From contig CAZFGK010000001.1 in the NCBI GenBank assembly GCA_964518635.1, positions 62,001 through 126,000 of the forward strand: a stretch of DNA of 64,000 nt. Reading direction: 5' to 3'. Of the stretch, positions 51,826-60,042 are shown piece after piece. This DNA is from CAZFGK01 sp964518635 (lineage in GTDB: Bacteria; Zixibacteria; MSB-5A5; GN15; FEB-12). Positions within the stretch are counted from its first letter, which is position 1. The number at the start of each line of letters is the position of its first letter. The position numbers and the translations under genes were made by a program. The notes under the pieces were generated by a model. The model made no database searches and was not told the origin of the DNA. It saw only the letters and a program-made list of their open reading frames with translations.

Positions 51826-53274
51826 ATGTCAGAAACAGTTCCACTTCAGTCAGAATTTCGTCGACCAGTTGCCTCCGGGACCTTCTATCCTGCCAATCCG
51901 GTCGAACTCGCCAAGCAGGTCGCCTCATTCTATGCCGATGTAGAAAAGCACCCGCTTTCCTCACGGCCGACTGCTCTTGTCGTTCCTCATTCCGCCTATC
52001 CCTATTGCGGAAAAATTGCCGCTCGGGCATTCAAGCTGCTTGAAGGGGAGCAGTATGACACGGTCGTGATTGTATCGCCTGCGCATGCAGTCTTTTTTGA
52101 AGGGGCGTCTGTTTATACCGGAAGAGGATATGCAACTCCCCTCGGTTCCATTGATACCGACATAGCTTTGGCTGAAAAAATTGCAGGGTTGAATCCCAAG
52201 GTATACGCTTCACAGATGGGGCATGCAACCGGCTCCACTCGTGGTGAACATTCACTCGAGGTACTCCTTCCGTTTCTTCAGATTGTCCTCGGAAAATTCA
52301 AGTTGGTCGCCATCATGATGGGGGAGCAAGATGAGTCAACCAGCCGTGCGCTCGGCGATATTCTTGCCGCAACCACTGCGAACACGAATACGCTCCTGAT
52401 CGCAAGCACCGACCTTTCACACTTCCACTCCGAACAACAGGCAAGAAAGCTGGACGCAACTGTCCGACACTCGCTGGAAACTTTCGACCCGCAGATGCTG
52501 CTGACTTCACTTGAGACAGGTGCGGCCGAGGCCTGTGGCGGAGGTGGACTGGCGGCAATCATGCTTGCCTCCCGGCGACTTGGTGCGACTACTGTTTCGC
52601 TGCTGGACTATGCAACTTCAGGACAAACGACCGGTGATTTTGATGATGTCGTCGGATATCTCAGTGCCGCCCTGGTCAGTGTTCCTGTCGAAAAACATAA
52701 GATCATTCTCAACACTCCCAGACGAGATCGAGTCAAAACACCAGAAGACCTGACTGCAGATGACCGCGCATTCCTTCGCGTCCAGGCGAATGCAGCACTG
52801 GAAGCGAGATTCGCCGGTAGTGAATACAAACCAGAACAACGAGATCCACTTGCCTCATCGCTTGGGGTCTTTGTGAGTGTATCAGTCGCTGGACAATATC
52901 GGGAACCGTATGGGCGCCTTCGCCCTGATATGCCCCTGTATGAATCAGTTCCAACATTTGCAGTGGGTGCAATATTTGAAGACCCTCGCCATGCCCCGAT
53001 CAGTCCCGAGCAATATGCGCACACCAATCTTGAGATCTTTGTGATCTCGCCATTGATTCGTCTTCCTAAGCATACTGATTTTCAAATAGGAACGAACGGC
53101 ATCCTCTTGCGGCTCGATATGCACACTGCCTTATTGCTCCCTTCTGAGATTTCCCGTCGTGGATGGAGCGCGACCGAAACACTTGAGCAGCTTTCGCTCA
53201 ATGCTGGTCTTGCTCGTACGGGATATCTTGACAAACAGGCCGAGCTCTATCGCTTCACGATTGCGACTGTGTAG
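51826..53274 (+). CDS. Memo-AMMECR1 fusion (AmmeMemoRadiSam system B and A)
   Basis: 482 residues. Residues 10-290 are a Memo domain: RRPVASGTFYPANPVEL near the start, VVPHSAYPYCGKIAARAF with His55, SPAHAV with His87, STDLSHFHSE and AEACGGG with Cys237; His55/His87/Cys237 match the metal-binding set of human MEMO1. From about 305 to the end is an AMMECR1 domain (LGVFVSVSVAGQYREPYGRL, then FEDPRHAPIS and LEIFVISPLIRL). In prokaryotes these two domains occur with a radical SAM protein as the AmmeMemoRadiSam system, thought to act on an unknown substrate. The radical SAM partner is not in this window. ATG at 51826 follows the expected N-terminus. Confidence 0.92.
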   Translation: MSETVPLQSEFRRPVASGTFYPANPVELAKQVASFYADVEKHPLSSRPTALVVPHSAYPYCGKIAARAFKLLEGEQYDTVVIVSPAHAVFFEGASVYTGRGYATPLGSIDTDIALAEKIAGLNPKVYASQMGHATGSTRGEHSLEVLLPFLQIVLGKFKLVAIMMGEQDESTSRALGDILAATTANTNTLLIASTDLSHFHSEQQARKLDATVRHSLETFDPQMLLTSLETGAAEACGGGGLAAIMLASRRLGATTVSLLDYATSGQTTGDFDDVVGYLSAALVSVPVEKHKIILNTPRRDRVKTPEDLTADDRAFLRVQANAALEARFAGSEYKPEQRDPLASSLGVFVSVSVAGQYREPYGRLRPDMPLYESVPTFAVGAIFEDPRHAPISPEQYAHTNLEIFVISPLIRLPKHTDFQIGTNGILLRLDMHTALLLPSEISRRGWSATETLEQLSLNAGLARTGYLDKQAELYRFTIATV

Positions 53275-53614
53275 TCTACCTGCAGCCAGAGAGAGCGGAG
53301 ACAAAAATCTCTGATTCTTGATAGTAGATGTTGTCCTACGAATCTCCTGTCAGCAGGAGTCTTCACTCTCTTCCGTTTGATCAGAATCTGCTGCCGTAGA
53401 GACTTGTTTCAACACGAAACAGTTTCTCAACTCCGGATGACGCGCTTGGCGATCGTCCCTTTTTTTCATCAGAAGTAACTATGAGCATCTCGACTTCTCT
53501 TGTTTCCGCCGATAATTGGGACGACAAGAGTAACAATCGCTTTCTGTATCGGAGTCGATTGCATCAACCTGAAGTGTATTCCATACTTGAAAGAGCAGAG
53601 GGAGAGAGATTTTC
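53275..53614. other. Leader region of the chemotaxis receptor gene
   Basis: 340 bases without a gene. It holds two short inverted repeats, CTCCTG/CAGGAG (53344-53359) and GTTTC/GAAAC (about 53405-53419), neither long enough to be a convincing terminator or riboswitch. A possible c-di-GMP riboswitch was looked for and not seen. A ribosome binding site (AGAGGGAGAGAG) is just before the ATG at 53615. Confidence 0.45.
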
Positions 53615-55378
53615 ATGCATCTAAGTTTACGCGGAAAGCTCCTGGCCGGAACTGGAATCATCCTTGTTCTGATGCTCTTAGTTGGCGGTGTGGGACTTTT
53701 TCTCAGCAACGAAACGATGACATTTGCTGAGGAAAAAATGGAGTCGGTCTTTGCTTCGTCGGATGGAGCAATGGAAAGTCGCGGAAATTATCTCCATGCT
53801 GTCTGGGCGATACAAGATGCTCATCGCGCAACTGAATCCAGTCAACGTGAATCTGCCCATGAGAGATTCATCTCGGCAATGAGTGACTTCGAGAACACCT
53901 TTGATGAACTCAAAAGTTCAGAGGTTTGCCCGGAAGGACTTGTTCAGAAGATGGAGTCAGCAAGCGAAGCGTTTCAGAAGGCAGGGGATGCCTACTTCTC
54001 CATGCTTCGTGAGCGAAGAAGCGGTTCGTCCCTTGGAGCAACGATTTTGAATGCACAAATGGATGAATGTCTTCTTCTTGCCACTCGTCTCGATGAGGTC
54101 ATGGAAGTGATTGAAGAAGGCGGTCAGGGTTTCGAAGGGACCGATGCATTCAGCGGTAGAACGGTCAGCGAACTCGTAACGCATACTGCCAACTCCAGAC
54201 TAGTTCTGATCATCATGCTGGCAATTGGACTCGTCCTCGGCGTGACAATCTCCTTCTTGCTGGCAAGGAATATTGTTTTGCCAATCAGGGCAGTCACCGA
54301 AGCGGCGACATCCCTTGCTGAGGGTAATCTGGACACCAAGCTCGATGATTCCCGAACTGATGAAATTGGTCAGTTAGCGAGGGGGATGAACTCAGTGCAA
54401 GAGTACATGGGTGAGCTTGCAGGCGTTGCCGAAAAAATGAGTGCGCATGATCTTCGAGTTACTCTCACCGCCCGCTCGACCAAAGACCGGCTTGGCAATT
54501 CATTCATCAAAATGGCCGACAATTTGCGCGAGATTATTCGCAATCTCCATGGAAGTGCAACCGAATTACAGGCCGCCGCTGAACAGATCGGCCGGACGGC
54601 GCATGCCATGTCGAACGGGTCGCAGGATCAATCAGAACGATTCAATCAAATTGCCGCTGCTGTTGAAGAAATTACCGTGAATATAACGGAAGCGTCTCGT
54701 AACGCTGAATCAATCAGCATGGCCTCGCGGGACGCCTCTACTACGGCAACTGATGGTGGACAGATTGTCGCCGAGACGGTTCGCGGGATGGTTGATATTT
54801 CGGTTGTCGTTGCAGATTCTGCAAAAGCCATGGGCGACCTCGCAGACTCTGCCAACAAGATCGGGGAGATTATCAGTGTCATTGATGACATTGCCGACCA
54901 GACCAACTTGCTTGCCTTAAACGCTGCAATCGAAGCCGCTCGCGCAGGAGAACAAGGACGTGGCTTTGCCGTCGTTGCGGATGAAGTTCGTAAACTTGCC
55001 GAGCGTACCTCCAAAGCAACCGGCGAGATTTCTGGCATGATTCGTGAGATTCAAAAACGGACTGGCAATGCGGTCTCCTCCATGCAAAGTGCGAGTATCA
55101 AAGTCGATGACGGAAAAGCACTCACCGACAAAGCCGGCTCAGCTCTCTCTGAAATCGTCTCGATGTCGGATCGAATGGTCGCGATGATTACGCAGATGGC
55201 TCAGTCAGCGAGCCAACAAGCACAGGCGGCGAGTGAAATAAGCCAGAATATCTCGCAAGTCTCTGTCACAACCGAACAGACCGCCAGAGATAGTGCTGAT
55301 TCTCTTCAGGCATCGAATCGACTGAGTGAGCAGGCACGTTCACTTCGATCGATTGTAGATCGATTCGTCGTCTCGTAA
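53615..55378 (+). CDS. Methyl-accepting chemotaxis protein
   Basis: 587 residues. Two membrane helices (about 9-29 and 192-214; LLAGTGIILVLMLLVGG and LVLIIMLAIGLVLGVTISFL) flank an extracytoplasmic sensor of about 160 helical residues. A HAMP domain follows (about 215-270, LPIRAVTEAATSLAEGNLD) and the cytoplasmic hairpin (about 300-580) has the invariant tip IDDIADQTNLLALNAAIEAA and RAGEQGRGFAVVADEVRKLA, then ERTSKATGEISGMI. Methylation-type Gln/Glu-Ala sites are visible on both sides of the tip. The ligand is unknown. It signals through CheA/CheW, which are not encoded here. A terminator follows the stop codon. Confidence 0.96.
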   Translation: MHLSLRGKLLAGTGIILVLMLLVGGVGLFLSNETMTFAEEKMESVFASSDGAMESRGNYLHAVWAIQDAHRATESSQRESAHERFISAMSDFENTFDELKSSEVCPEGLVQKMESASEAFQKAGDAYFSMLRERRSGSSLGATILNAQMDECLLLATRLDEVMEVIEEGGQGFEGTDAFSGRTVSELVTHTANSRLVLIIMLAIGLVLGVTISFLLARNIVLPIRAVTEAATSLAEGNLDTKLDDSRTDEIGQLARGMNSVQEYMGELAGVAEKMSAHDLRVTLTARSTKDRLGNSFIKMADNLREIIRNLHGSATELQAAAEQIGRTAHAMSNGSQDQSERFNQIAAAVEEITVNITEASRNAESISMASRDASTTATDGGQIVAETVRGMVDISVVVADSAKAMGDLADSANKIGEIISVIDDIADQTNLLALNAAIEAARAGEQGRGFAVVADEVRKLAERTSKATGEISGMIREIQKRTGNAVSSMQSASIKVDDGKALTDKAGSALSEIVSMSDRMVAMITQMAQSASQQAQAASEISQNISQVSVTTEQTARDSADSLQASNRLSEQARSLRSIVDRFVVS

Positions 55379-55418
55379 GAGTCGGCCATCCATAAGCCCC
55401 CCCTCTCAATGCAAATTT

Positions 55419-55446
55419 CGGCCCTGTTTTCAGAGCCGTTTTTGCT
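55419..55446 (+). terminator. Rho-independent terminator after the chemotaxis receptor
   Basis: CGGCCCTG pairs with CAGAGCCG around TTTT, with one mismatch, followed by TTTTTGCTTC. It lies about 40 bases after the stop codon, upstream of the gyrA leader. Confidence 0.75.
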
Positions 55447-55556
55447 TCTGTTAAGCCGACTCATTTTGACCAATTTTCAAGAGAGAAAAGAGCTTTTTCT
55501 GTTTGTTGTTTTCATAGCAGAAACGGCCTATCCTTCCCCTTCCAAAAACAGGTTCA

Positions 55557-55622
55557 GAAAGCCCTGCGGTATCCCCCATTTTTGAGGGCTTTCCCGCAGG
55601 GATTGAAGGGTAAGGAGATTCG
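55557..55622 (+). promoter_or_regulatory. Structured gyrA leader with two mutually exclusive stems and ribosome binding site
   Basis: In the 66 bases before the gyrA start codon, GAAAGCCCT (55557-55565) can pair with AGGGCTTTC (55585-55593), or CCCTGCGG (55562-55569) can pair with CCGCAGGG (55594-55601). The two stems share CCCT at 55562-55565 and cannot form together. Both have perfect pairing. The ribosome binding site TAAGGAGA (55611-55618) follows and remains free in either state. This could act as a transcription or stability switch, or be coincidence. Confidence 0.55.
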
Positions 55623-58055
55623 ATGTCATACGAGCGCCAGCGCATAGAGCCGATCATTCTCGAAGAGGAGATGAAATCCTCCTATCTCGACTATTCGATG
55701 TCGGTGATCACTAACCGTGCCCTGCCGGATATCCGCGACGGCCTCAAACCCTCCAATCGGCGCATTCTGGTCGCCATGAACGATCTGAACCTCCAGCCCG
55801 GTCGTCCGCATCGTAAATGCGCCAAAATCGCCGGTGACACCTCCGGAAACTACCATCCCCACGGCGAACAGGTGGTCTATCCAACTCTTGTCCGTATGGC
55901 GCAGGATTTCAACATGCGCTACCCGCTCATCGACGGTCAGGGGAATTTTGGCTCGATCGATGGGGATGAAGCGGCGGCGATGCGTTATACGGAAGCCCGT
56001 CTGACCCCCATCGCGGTCGAAATGCTCGCCGATCTCGAAAAAGAGACGGTCGACTTCATGCCCAACTACGACGGCACCCTCCAGGAGCCGAAAGTCCTCC
56101 CCGGCAAGTTCCCGAATCTCCTTTGCAATGGGGTCACCGGTATCGCCGTCGGAATGGCGACCAGTATCCCCCCGCATAATCTCCGCGAAGTCGCTAACGC
56201 TATTGTTGCGGTAATCGACGACTCCGAAGTAACGAACGAAGACCTGATGGTCCATGTCCCCGGACCGGATTTCCCGACAGGCGGAATTATTACCGGTCGC
56301 GAAGGGATCCGTCAGGCGTACATGACCGGTCGTGGGCAATGCTCCGTTCGAGCACGTGTTGTCATCGAACAGATTCGAGCCGGGAAAGAGGCAATTGTTG
56401 TCACCGAACTTCCCTATCAGGTCAACAAAGCGAACCTGATCGAAAAGATCGCCGACCTCGTTCGTGACAAACGGATCGAAGGAATCTCCGATCTGCGTGA
56501 CGAATCCGACCGTGATGGAATGCGTTTGGTCATTGAACTCAAGCGGGATGCCCAGGCCGATATCGTGTTGAATCAGCTTTACAGTCTGACTACGATGCAG
56601 ACCAGTTTTTCATCGATCATGCTTTCATTGGATGGCGGCGTACCGAAGCAGATGTCACTCAAGCAGATGATTGAAGCGTTTATTATCCATCGTCATGAAA
56701 TTGTCGAACGCCGTACGAAATATGATCTGCGCAAGGCCGAAGAGCGCGCCCATATCCTCGAAGGGCTGCGGATCGCACTCGACAATATCGACGCCATCAT
56801 CGCCCTGATTCGCGGCTCCAAAGACACCCCGACTGCGCGCGAAGGGCTAATGAAATCATTCAAGCTCTCCGAGATTCAGGCGAATGCGATTCTCGATATG
56901 CGCTTGCAGCGTTTGACCGGACTTGAACGTCAGAAGATCGAAGATGAATATCAAGAGCTGGTCGTTCGCATCGCCGACTACAAAGCGATTCTCGCTTCAC
57001 GCGAACGCCGCATGAAAATTATCCGCACTGAGACGATTGAACTCGCTGAAAAATACGGGGATGATCGCCGCACAGAAATTCAGGATGCAGTCGGTGAGTT
57101 TACGGTCGAAGACCTGATCGCCGAAGAGGATATGGTGATCACCATTTCGCATCTCGGCTATGTCAAACGTCTCTCTGTCTCCCAATACCGCAAGCAGGCA
57201 CGCGGCGGCAAGGGCGTGATCGGGATGGAGACGAAGGAAGAGGATTTTGTCGAGCATCTCTTCGTCGCCTCGACCCATGATTACATCCTCTTCTTCTCCA
57301 ATCGCGGTCGCTGCTATTGGGTGAAGGTGCATGAGATTCCGGTCGGCGGCAAACTCGCCAAAGGAAAACCGATGGTCAATCTCTGCCAGATCAGCAAAGA
57401 TGAGATCATCAGCGCCTTCTGCAAAGTGCGTGAGTTTGTCGAAGACAAATTTGTCGTCATGGCATCCAAGCATGGCATCATCAAGAAGACTTCTCTTGAT
57501 GCATTCTCCAATCCGCGTAAAGCTGGTGTGAATGCGATGGATATCGATCCAGAATCCGGTGATGAACTGATCAAGGCGGCAATCACTGACGGGACATATG
57601 AAGTCCTGCTTGGCACACGTCAGGGGATGGCGATTCGATTCAACGAAGAAAAGGTCCGCGCCATGGGACGGGCTGCATACGGCGTGAAAGGAATCGAACT
57701 CGACGAAGGGGATTATGTCATCGGCATGATTGTCGTCGCGCGCGAATCAACGATTCTGGTGGTCTGCGAAAATGGGTACGGTAAGAGAACGTCGCTTGAA
57801 GATTACCGCATCACCAATCGAGGTGGTAAAGGCGTGATCAATGTGAAGACCACTGAACGGAATGGCGAAGTGGTGGCGATTATGGAAGTGCTCGATTCAG
57901 ATGATCTGATTCTGATCACGAAAAACGGAATCGCAAACCGCCAGGCCATTGGCCAGATCAATGTGATCGGCCGCAACACACAGGGCGTGCGCTTGATTTC
58001 CCTCAAGGGTGACGACGTGGTGACCGATGCAGCGGTGGTGGTGAGAGAGGAGTAG
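55623..58055 (+). CDS. gyrA: DNA gyrase subunit A
   Basis: 810 residues. GyrA cuts and rejoins DNA while gyrase (GyrA2GyrB2) adds negative supercoils. The breakage domain has the winged-helix region with HPHGE (His78-His80) and the catalytic Tyr122 in AAAMRYTEARL. At the positions matching E. coli Ser83 and Asp87, residues are Gln83 and Pro87. The C-terminal beta-pinwheel carries a GyrA box-like QARGGKG motif (E. coli QRRGGKG), the sign of a true gyrase rather than topoisomerase IV, plus NRGGKGV in later blades. gyrB is not adjacent; a chemotaxis receptor lies upstream. TAAGGAGA precedes the ATG. Confidence 0.96.
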   Translation: MSYERQRIEPIILEEEMKSSYLDYSMSVITNRALPDIRDGLKPSNRRILVAMNDLNLQPGRPHRKCAKIAGDTSGNYHPHGEQVVYPTLVRMAQDFNMRYPLIDGQGNFGSIDGDEAAAMRYTEARLTPIAVEMLADLEKETVDFMPNYDGTLQEPKVLPGKFPNLLCNGVTGIAVGMATSIPPHNLREVANAIVAVIDDSEVTNEDLMVHVPGPDFPTGGIITGREGIRQAYMTGRGQCSVRARVVIEQIRAGKEAIVVTELPYQVNKANLIEKIADLVRDKRIEGISDLRDESDRDGMRLVIELKRDAQADIVLNQLYSLTTMQTSFSSIMLSLDGGVPKQMSLKQMIEAFIIHRHEIVERRTKYDLRKAEERAHILEGLRIALDNIDAIIALIRGSKDTPTAREGLMKSFKLSEIQANAILDMRLQRLTGLERQKIEDEYQELVVRIADYKAILASRERRMKIIRTETIELAEKYGDDRRTEIQDAVGEFTVEDLIAEEDMVITISHLGYVKRLSVSQYRKQARGGKGVIGMETKEEDFVEHLFVASTHDYILFFSNRGRCYWVKVHEIPVGGKLAKGKPMVNLCQISKDEIISAFCKVREFVEDKFVVMASKHGIIKKTSLDAFSNPRKAGVNAMDIDPESGDELIKAAITDGTYEVLLGTRQGMAIRFNEEKVRAMGRAAYGVKGIELDEGDYVIGMIVVARESTILVVCENGYGKRTSLEDYRITNRGGKGVINVKTTERNGEVVAIMEVLDSDDLILITKNGIANRQAIGQINVIGRNTQGVRLISLKGDDVVTDAAVVVREE

Positions 58056-58061
58056 GAGGGG

Positions 58062-58958
58062 ATGTCTATCTTCTTGACGTATCTTGTATTGCTAATCCTG
58101 ACTAGTCTTACGGGAAGTAGTGTCAAAGCTATGACTCTCGATGATATCGTCAAGAGCACATATAGGATACTGGACACGAAGGGTAGATTTGCCGGAACCT
58201 GTGTAATTGCAGTTGACGAGAGTGAAAAGAGAAAATTCCTGATAACCGCCGGCCACGTGCTTGATGGAATTGCAGGTGATACCCTTGTTTTGATATCGAG
58301 AATACCAGATGGGGTGACACATAGGGATTTCAAAATAGCTTTGCGTCAAAAAGGTAAGAACTTCTATAAAAAGCACTTGAAGAATGTAGACGTTGCTGTG
58401 TTGGAAGTCACTTTAGGTCTTGGAGCATTTTATTGTCTTGAAGTAAAACTGTTTGCAAGCAAGAGCGACTGGAATAATCACGAACTTCATTCGGGTGATG
58501 AATTAAAGGCAATTGGATTTCCGAGAGGATTTCAACACACATCAGCCGACTTGCCCTTTGTGAGAACTTGCTGGATCGGCTCAATTGTTGCACGACCTTT
58601 CGACACTCTACCCGATTTCATTATCGATGGATTTCTCTTCAATGGAAATTCAGGCGGTCCAGTTGTTTTGCCTGCTGGAGGAAAAGTTGCAGGTCTTACC
58701 GTTGAAGGTGGAGGTTGGCGCATTCTAGGACTAGTACAAGGTGGCATGGACCCTTTTGCTGAGGTCTACATATACGGTAAGGACACTGCCTCAAGAATTC
58801 TTGATCAGTCCCGCAAAGATAGAATCCCTTATGACAGCATGGTTTCTTGGGCATATCCGAATGTCCGCGGTGTGACCATGAATTCGATCGGTGCGACCGT
58901 ATGTGTTAAGTCTACGGCCGTACTCGAAGTGTTGGAATACTTCGGAGTAAGACCATAA
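58062..58958 (+). CDS. Secreted trypsin-like serine protease
   Basis: 298 residues. Signal peptide MSIFLTYLVLLILTSLTGSS. The trypsin-fold catalytic set is His65 in FLITAGHVLDG, Asp110 in NVDVAVLEV and Ser197 in NGNSGGPVV; the GNSGGP motif is clear. No PDZ domain is present, so it is not DegP-type. The substrate-binding region and C-terminal 80 residues are not recognised. Codon and base use look different from gyrA: this gene is visibly more AT-rich and uses more A/T third positions, as does no other nearby gene, suggesting recent acquisition. It starts 6 bases after the gyrA stop and could be co-transcribed, which is unusual for gyrA. Confidence 0.85.
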   Translation: MSIFLTYLVLLILTSLTGSSVKAMTLDDIVKSTYRILDTKGRFAGTCVIAVDESEKRKFLITAGHVLDGIAGDTLVLISRIPDGVTHRDFKIALRQKGKNFYKKHLKNVDVAVLEVTLGLGAFYCLEVKLFASKSDWNNHELHSGDELKAIGFPRGFQHTSADLPFVRTCWIGSIVARPFDTLPDFIIDGFLFNGNSGGPVVLPAGGKVAGLTVEGGGWRILGLVQGGMDPFAEVYIYGKDTASRILDQSRKDRIPYDSMVSWAYPNVRGVTMNSIGATVCVKSTAVLEVLEYFGVRP

Positions 58959-59054
58959 GTCGAGTAGTCCTGATCGACCTGTCCTGATCCCAGCTGCGGA
59001 TCGAATGACCAGATCAGGTTCCTGGTTCTTCAAAATCGCTCACGATAAAATTCA

Positions 59055-59106
59055 GACCAACAACCCACCGCACTCCAAGCTGCGCTTGCATACGAAGTGG
59101 GGCACG
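59055..59106 (+). repeat. Repeat with conserved ends and variable core, copy 1
   Basis: A 52-base unit that starts GACCAACAACCCACC and ends AGTGGGGCACG. Two related units lie near 59.9 kb. Only the ends are conserved; the middle is a different sequence. A copy of the CTTCGACAAGCTC repeat begins 11 bases after it. Confidence 0.65.
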
Positions 59107-59116
59107 ATAATGGACA

Positions 59117-59143
59117 TCACCCTTCGACAAGCTCAGGGTGACA
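59117..59143 (+). repeat. CTTCGACAAGCTCAGGGTGA-type repeat, copy 5
   Basis: Same family as the four copies in the 27.5 kb gap; here the sequence is the most regular, with outer TCACCC and GGGTGA also forming an inverted repeat around TTCGACAAGC. It sits between the protease gene and the DUF4260 gene. Confidence 0.8.
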
Positions 59144-59235
59144 AGAGACCGCACCGAAGATTGAACCCGCCCTAGAAGACCGAACGCCACCCTTCGCAAC
59201 GTGACAATTCTCTTCAACACCATACATTCCCCCCT

Positions 59236-59598
59236 ATGCCTACACTCTTTACTCGCATTGAATCACTGTTCATCCTCGCGCTGGCGGTTGGTGCGTATGC
59301 GCATTTCGAGCTGAGTTGGTGGACATTCGGCATTCTGTTTCTCGTGCCGGATATCTCAATGCTCGGTTATCTGCGCAATGCGAGAATTGGCGCGATTGTC
59401 TATAACATTGGTCACAGCTATTTCATGCCAGTCGGAATGCTTGCGTTGTACTGGTTTGCAGGGAGCTTGAATATTCAGGCAGAGTGGGCGTTGCCGGTGG
59501 GATTGATCTGGGGGGCGCATATTGCCTTTGATCGCGCGCTCGGATTCGGATTGAAATATCCGACCGGATTCAAGGATACCGATTTGGGGAAGTTGTAG
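59236..59598 (+). CDS. DUF4260 family membrane protein
   Basis: 120 residues with about four hydrophobic segments. Landmarks are WWTFGILFLVPDISMLGYL, NIGHSYFMPVGMLALYW and WGAHIAFDRALGFGLKYPTG, together with the terminal FKDTDLGKL; this pattern is that of DUF4260, small bacterial membrane proteins of unknown function. The HIAFDRALGFGLKY segment is the most conserved part of the family as I know it. It is flanked by repeat-rich intergenic DNA on both sides and followed by a hairpin terminator built from one of the repeats. Confidence 0.85.
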   Translation: MPTLFTRIESLFILALAVGAYAHFELSWWTFGILFLVPDISMLGYLRNARIGAIVYNIGHSYFMPVGMLALYWFAGSLNIQAEWALPVGLIWGAHIAFDRALGFGLKYPTGFKDTDLGKL

Positions 59599-59623
59599 AG
59601 ACAGTAGATCCGTTGATAAAACT

Positions 59624-59663
59624 CTGGTAGGGCAGGTCCCGCTTCGGAACCTGCCATTTTTCC
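59624..59663 (+). terminator. Terminator hairpin formed by a TAGGGC-type repeat
   Basis: GGCAGGT pairs with ACCTGCC (59631-59637 with 59649-59655), with an inner CCG/CGG pair, and the stem is followed by ATTTTTCC. It is about 30 bases after the DUF4260 stop. The unit is also copy 1 of the CTTGTAGGG-type repeat (59624-59655). Confidence 0.75.
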
Positions 59664-59684
59664 AAAATAGAAAATACGTAAAGA

Positions 59685-59716
59685 GGCCGGTTCGGAAGCC
59701 GGACCGTCCCTACAAG
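59685..59716 (-). repeat. CTTGTAGGG-type REP-like repeat, copy 2
   Basis: A 32-base unit read on the minus strand that begins CTTGTAGGGACGG, has CCGGCTTCCG in the middle and ends AACCGGCC. It matches in layout the two 32-base units at 60.7 kb: conserved start, GC-rich arms that pair within the unit. Confidence 0.7.
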
Positions 59717-59725
59717 AACGGATAC

Positions 59726-59751
59726 CTCCCTTCGACATGCTCAGGGTGACA
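59726..59751 (+). repeat. CTTCGACAAGCTCAGGGTGA-type repeat, copy 6
   Basis: 26 bases with CCCTTCGACATGCTCAGGGT; one base differs in the centre (ATG rather than AAG or AGG). It lies ten bases after REP-like copy 2. Confidence 0.8.
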
Positions 59752-59829
59752 AGAGGGGTAGTCCGGCCCGCCGCGGCGGGTGCCGCCCACACACAGATAC
59801 CAGCCGTCCACTCAGAATGTCAATATCTT

Positions 59830-59880
59830 CGGTGCCCCACTGCGCAGACGACGGAGTCGGCCAGCGGTGGGTTCCCGGTC
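59830..59880 (-). repeat. Repeat with conserved ends and variable core, copy 3
   Basis: Read on the minus strand, 51 bases beginning GACCGGGAACCCACC and ending AGTGGGGCACCG. The core between these ends shows no resemblance to copy 1 or copy 2. Together with copy 2 in the opposite orientation it can form a large stem. Confidence 0.65.
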
Positions 59881-59902
59881 TGAGTTTTTCTGAATGAATA
59901 TT

Positions 59903-59957
59903 GACCAGGAACCCACCCCTTGTTCACGCGTTGCGTGAACTACGGAGTGGGGCACCG
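59903..59957 (+). repeat. Repeat with conserved ends and variable core, copy 2
   Basis: 55 bases beginning GACCAGGAACCCACC and ending AGTGGGGCACCG. Its core holds a perfect eight-base hairpin GTTCACGC-GTT-GCGTGAAC (59922-59940), not present in copies 1 and 3. Confidence 0.7.
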
Positions 59958-60007
59958 AGAAAAATACCCCGCACCCGAAGCGGTTGCGGGCCACCAGGAA
60001 TTCTCCC

Positions 60008-60042
60008 AACAAAAAAAACGAGGCATCTTGCGATACCTCGTT
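60008..60042 (-). terminator. Rho-independent terminator of the RRM protein gene
   Basis: On the minus strand AACGAGGTATCGCAAGATGC with CTCGTT forms a nine-base stem with one mismatch, followed by eight T. It lies about 65 bases beyond the stop codon. Confidence 0.85.

Noticed and set aside
53275..53614. Possible c-di-GMP or other riboswitch before the chemotaxis receptor
   Set aside because: Only two short stems of five to six bases; no conserved riboswitch core seen.
55626..56339. Minus-strand frame of 237 codons inside gyrA
   Set aside because: Antisense shadow caused by gyrA codon use; gyrA identity is certain on the other strand.
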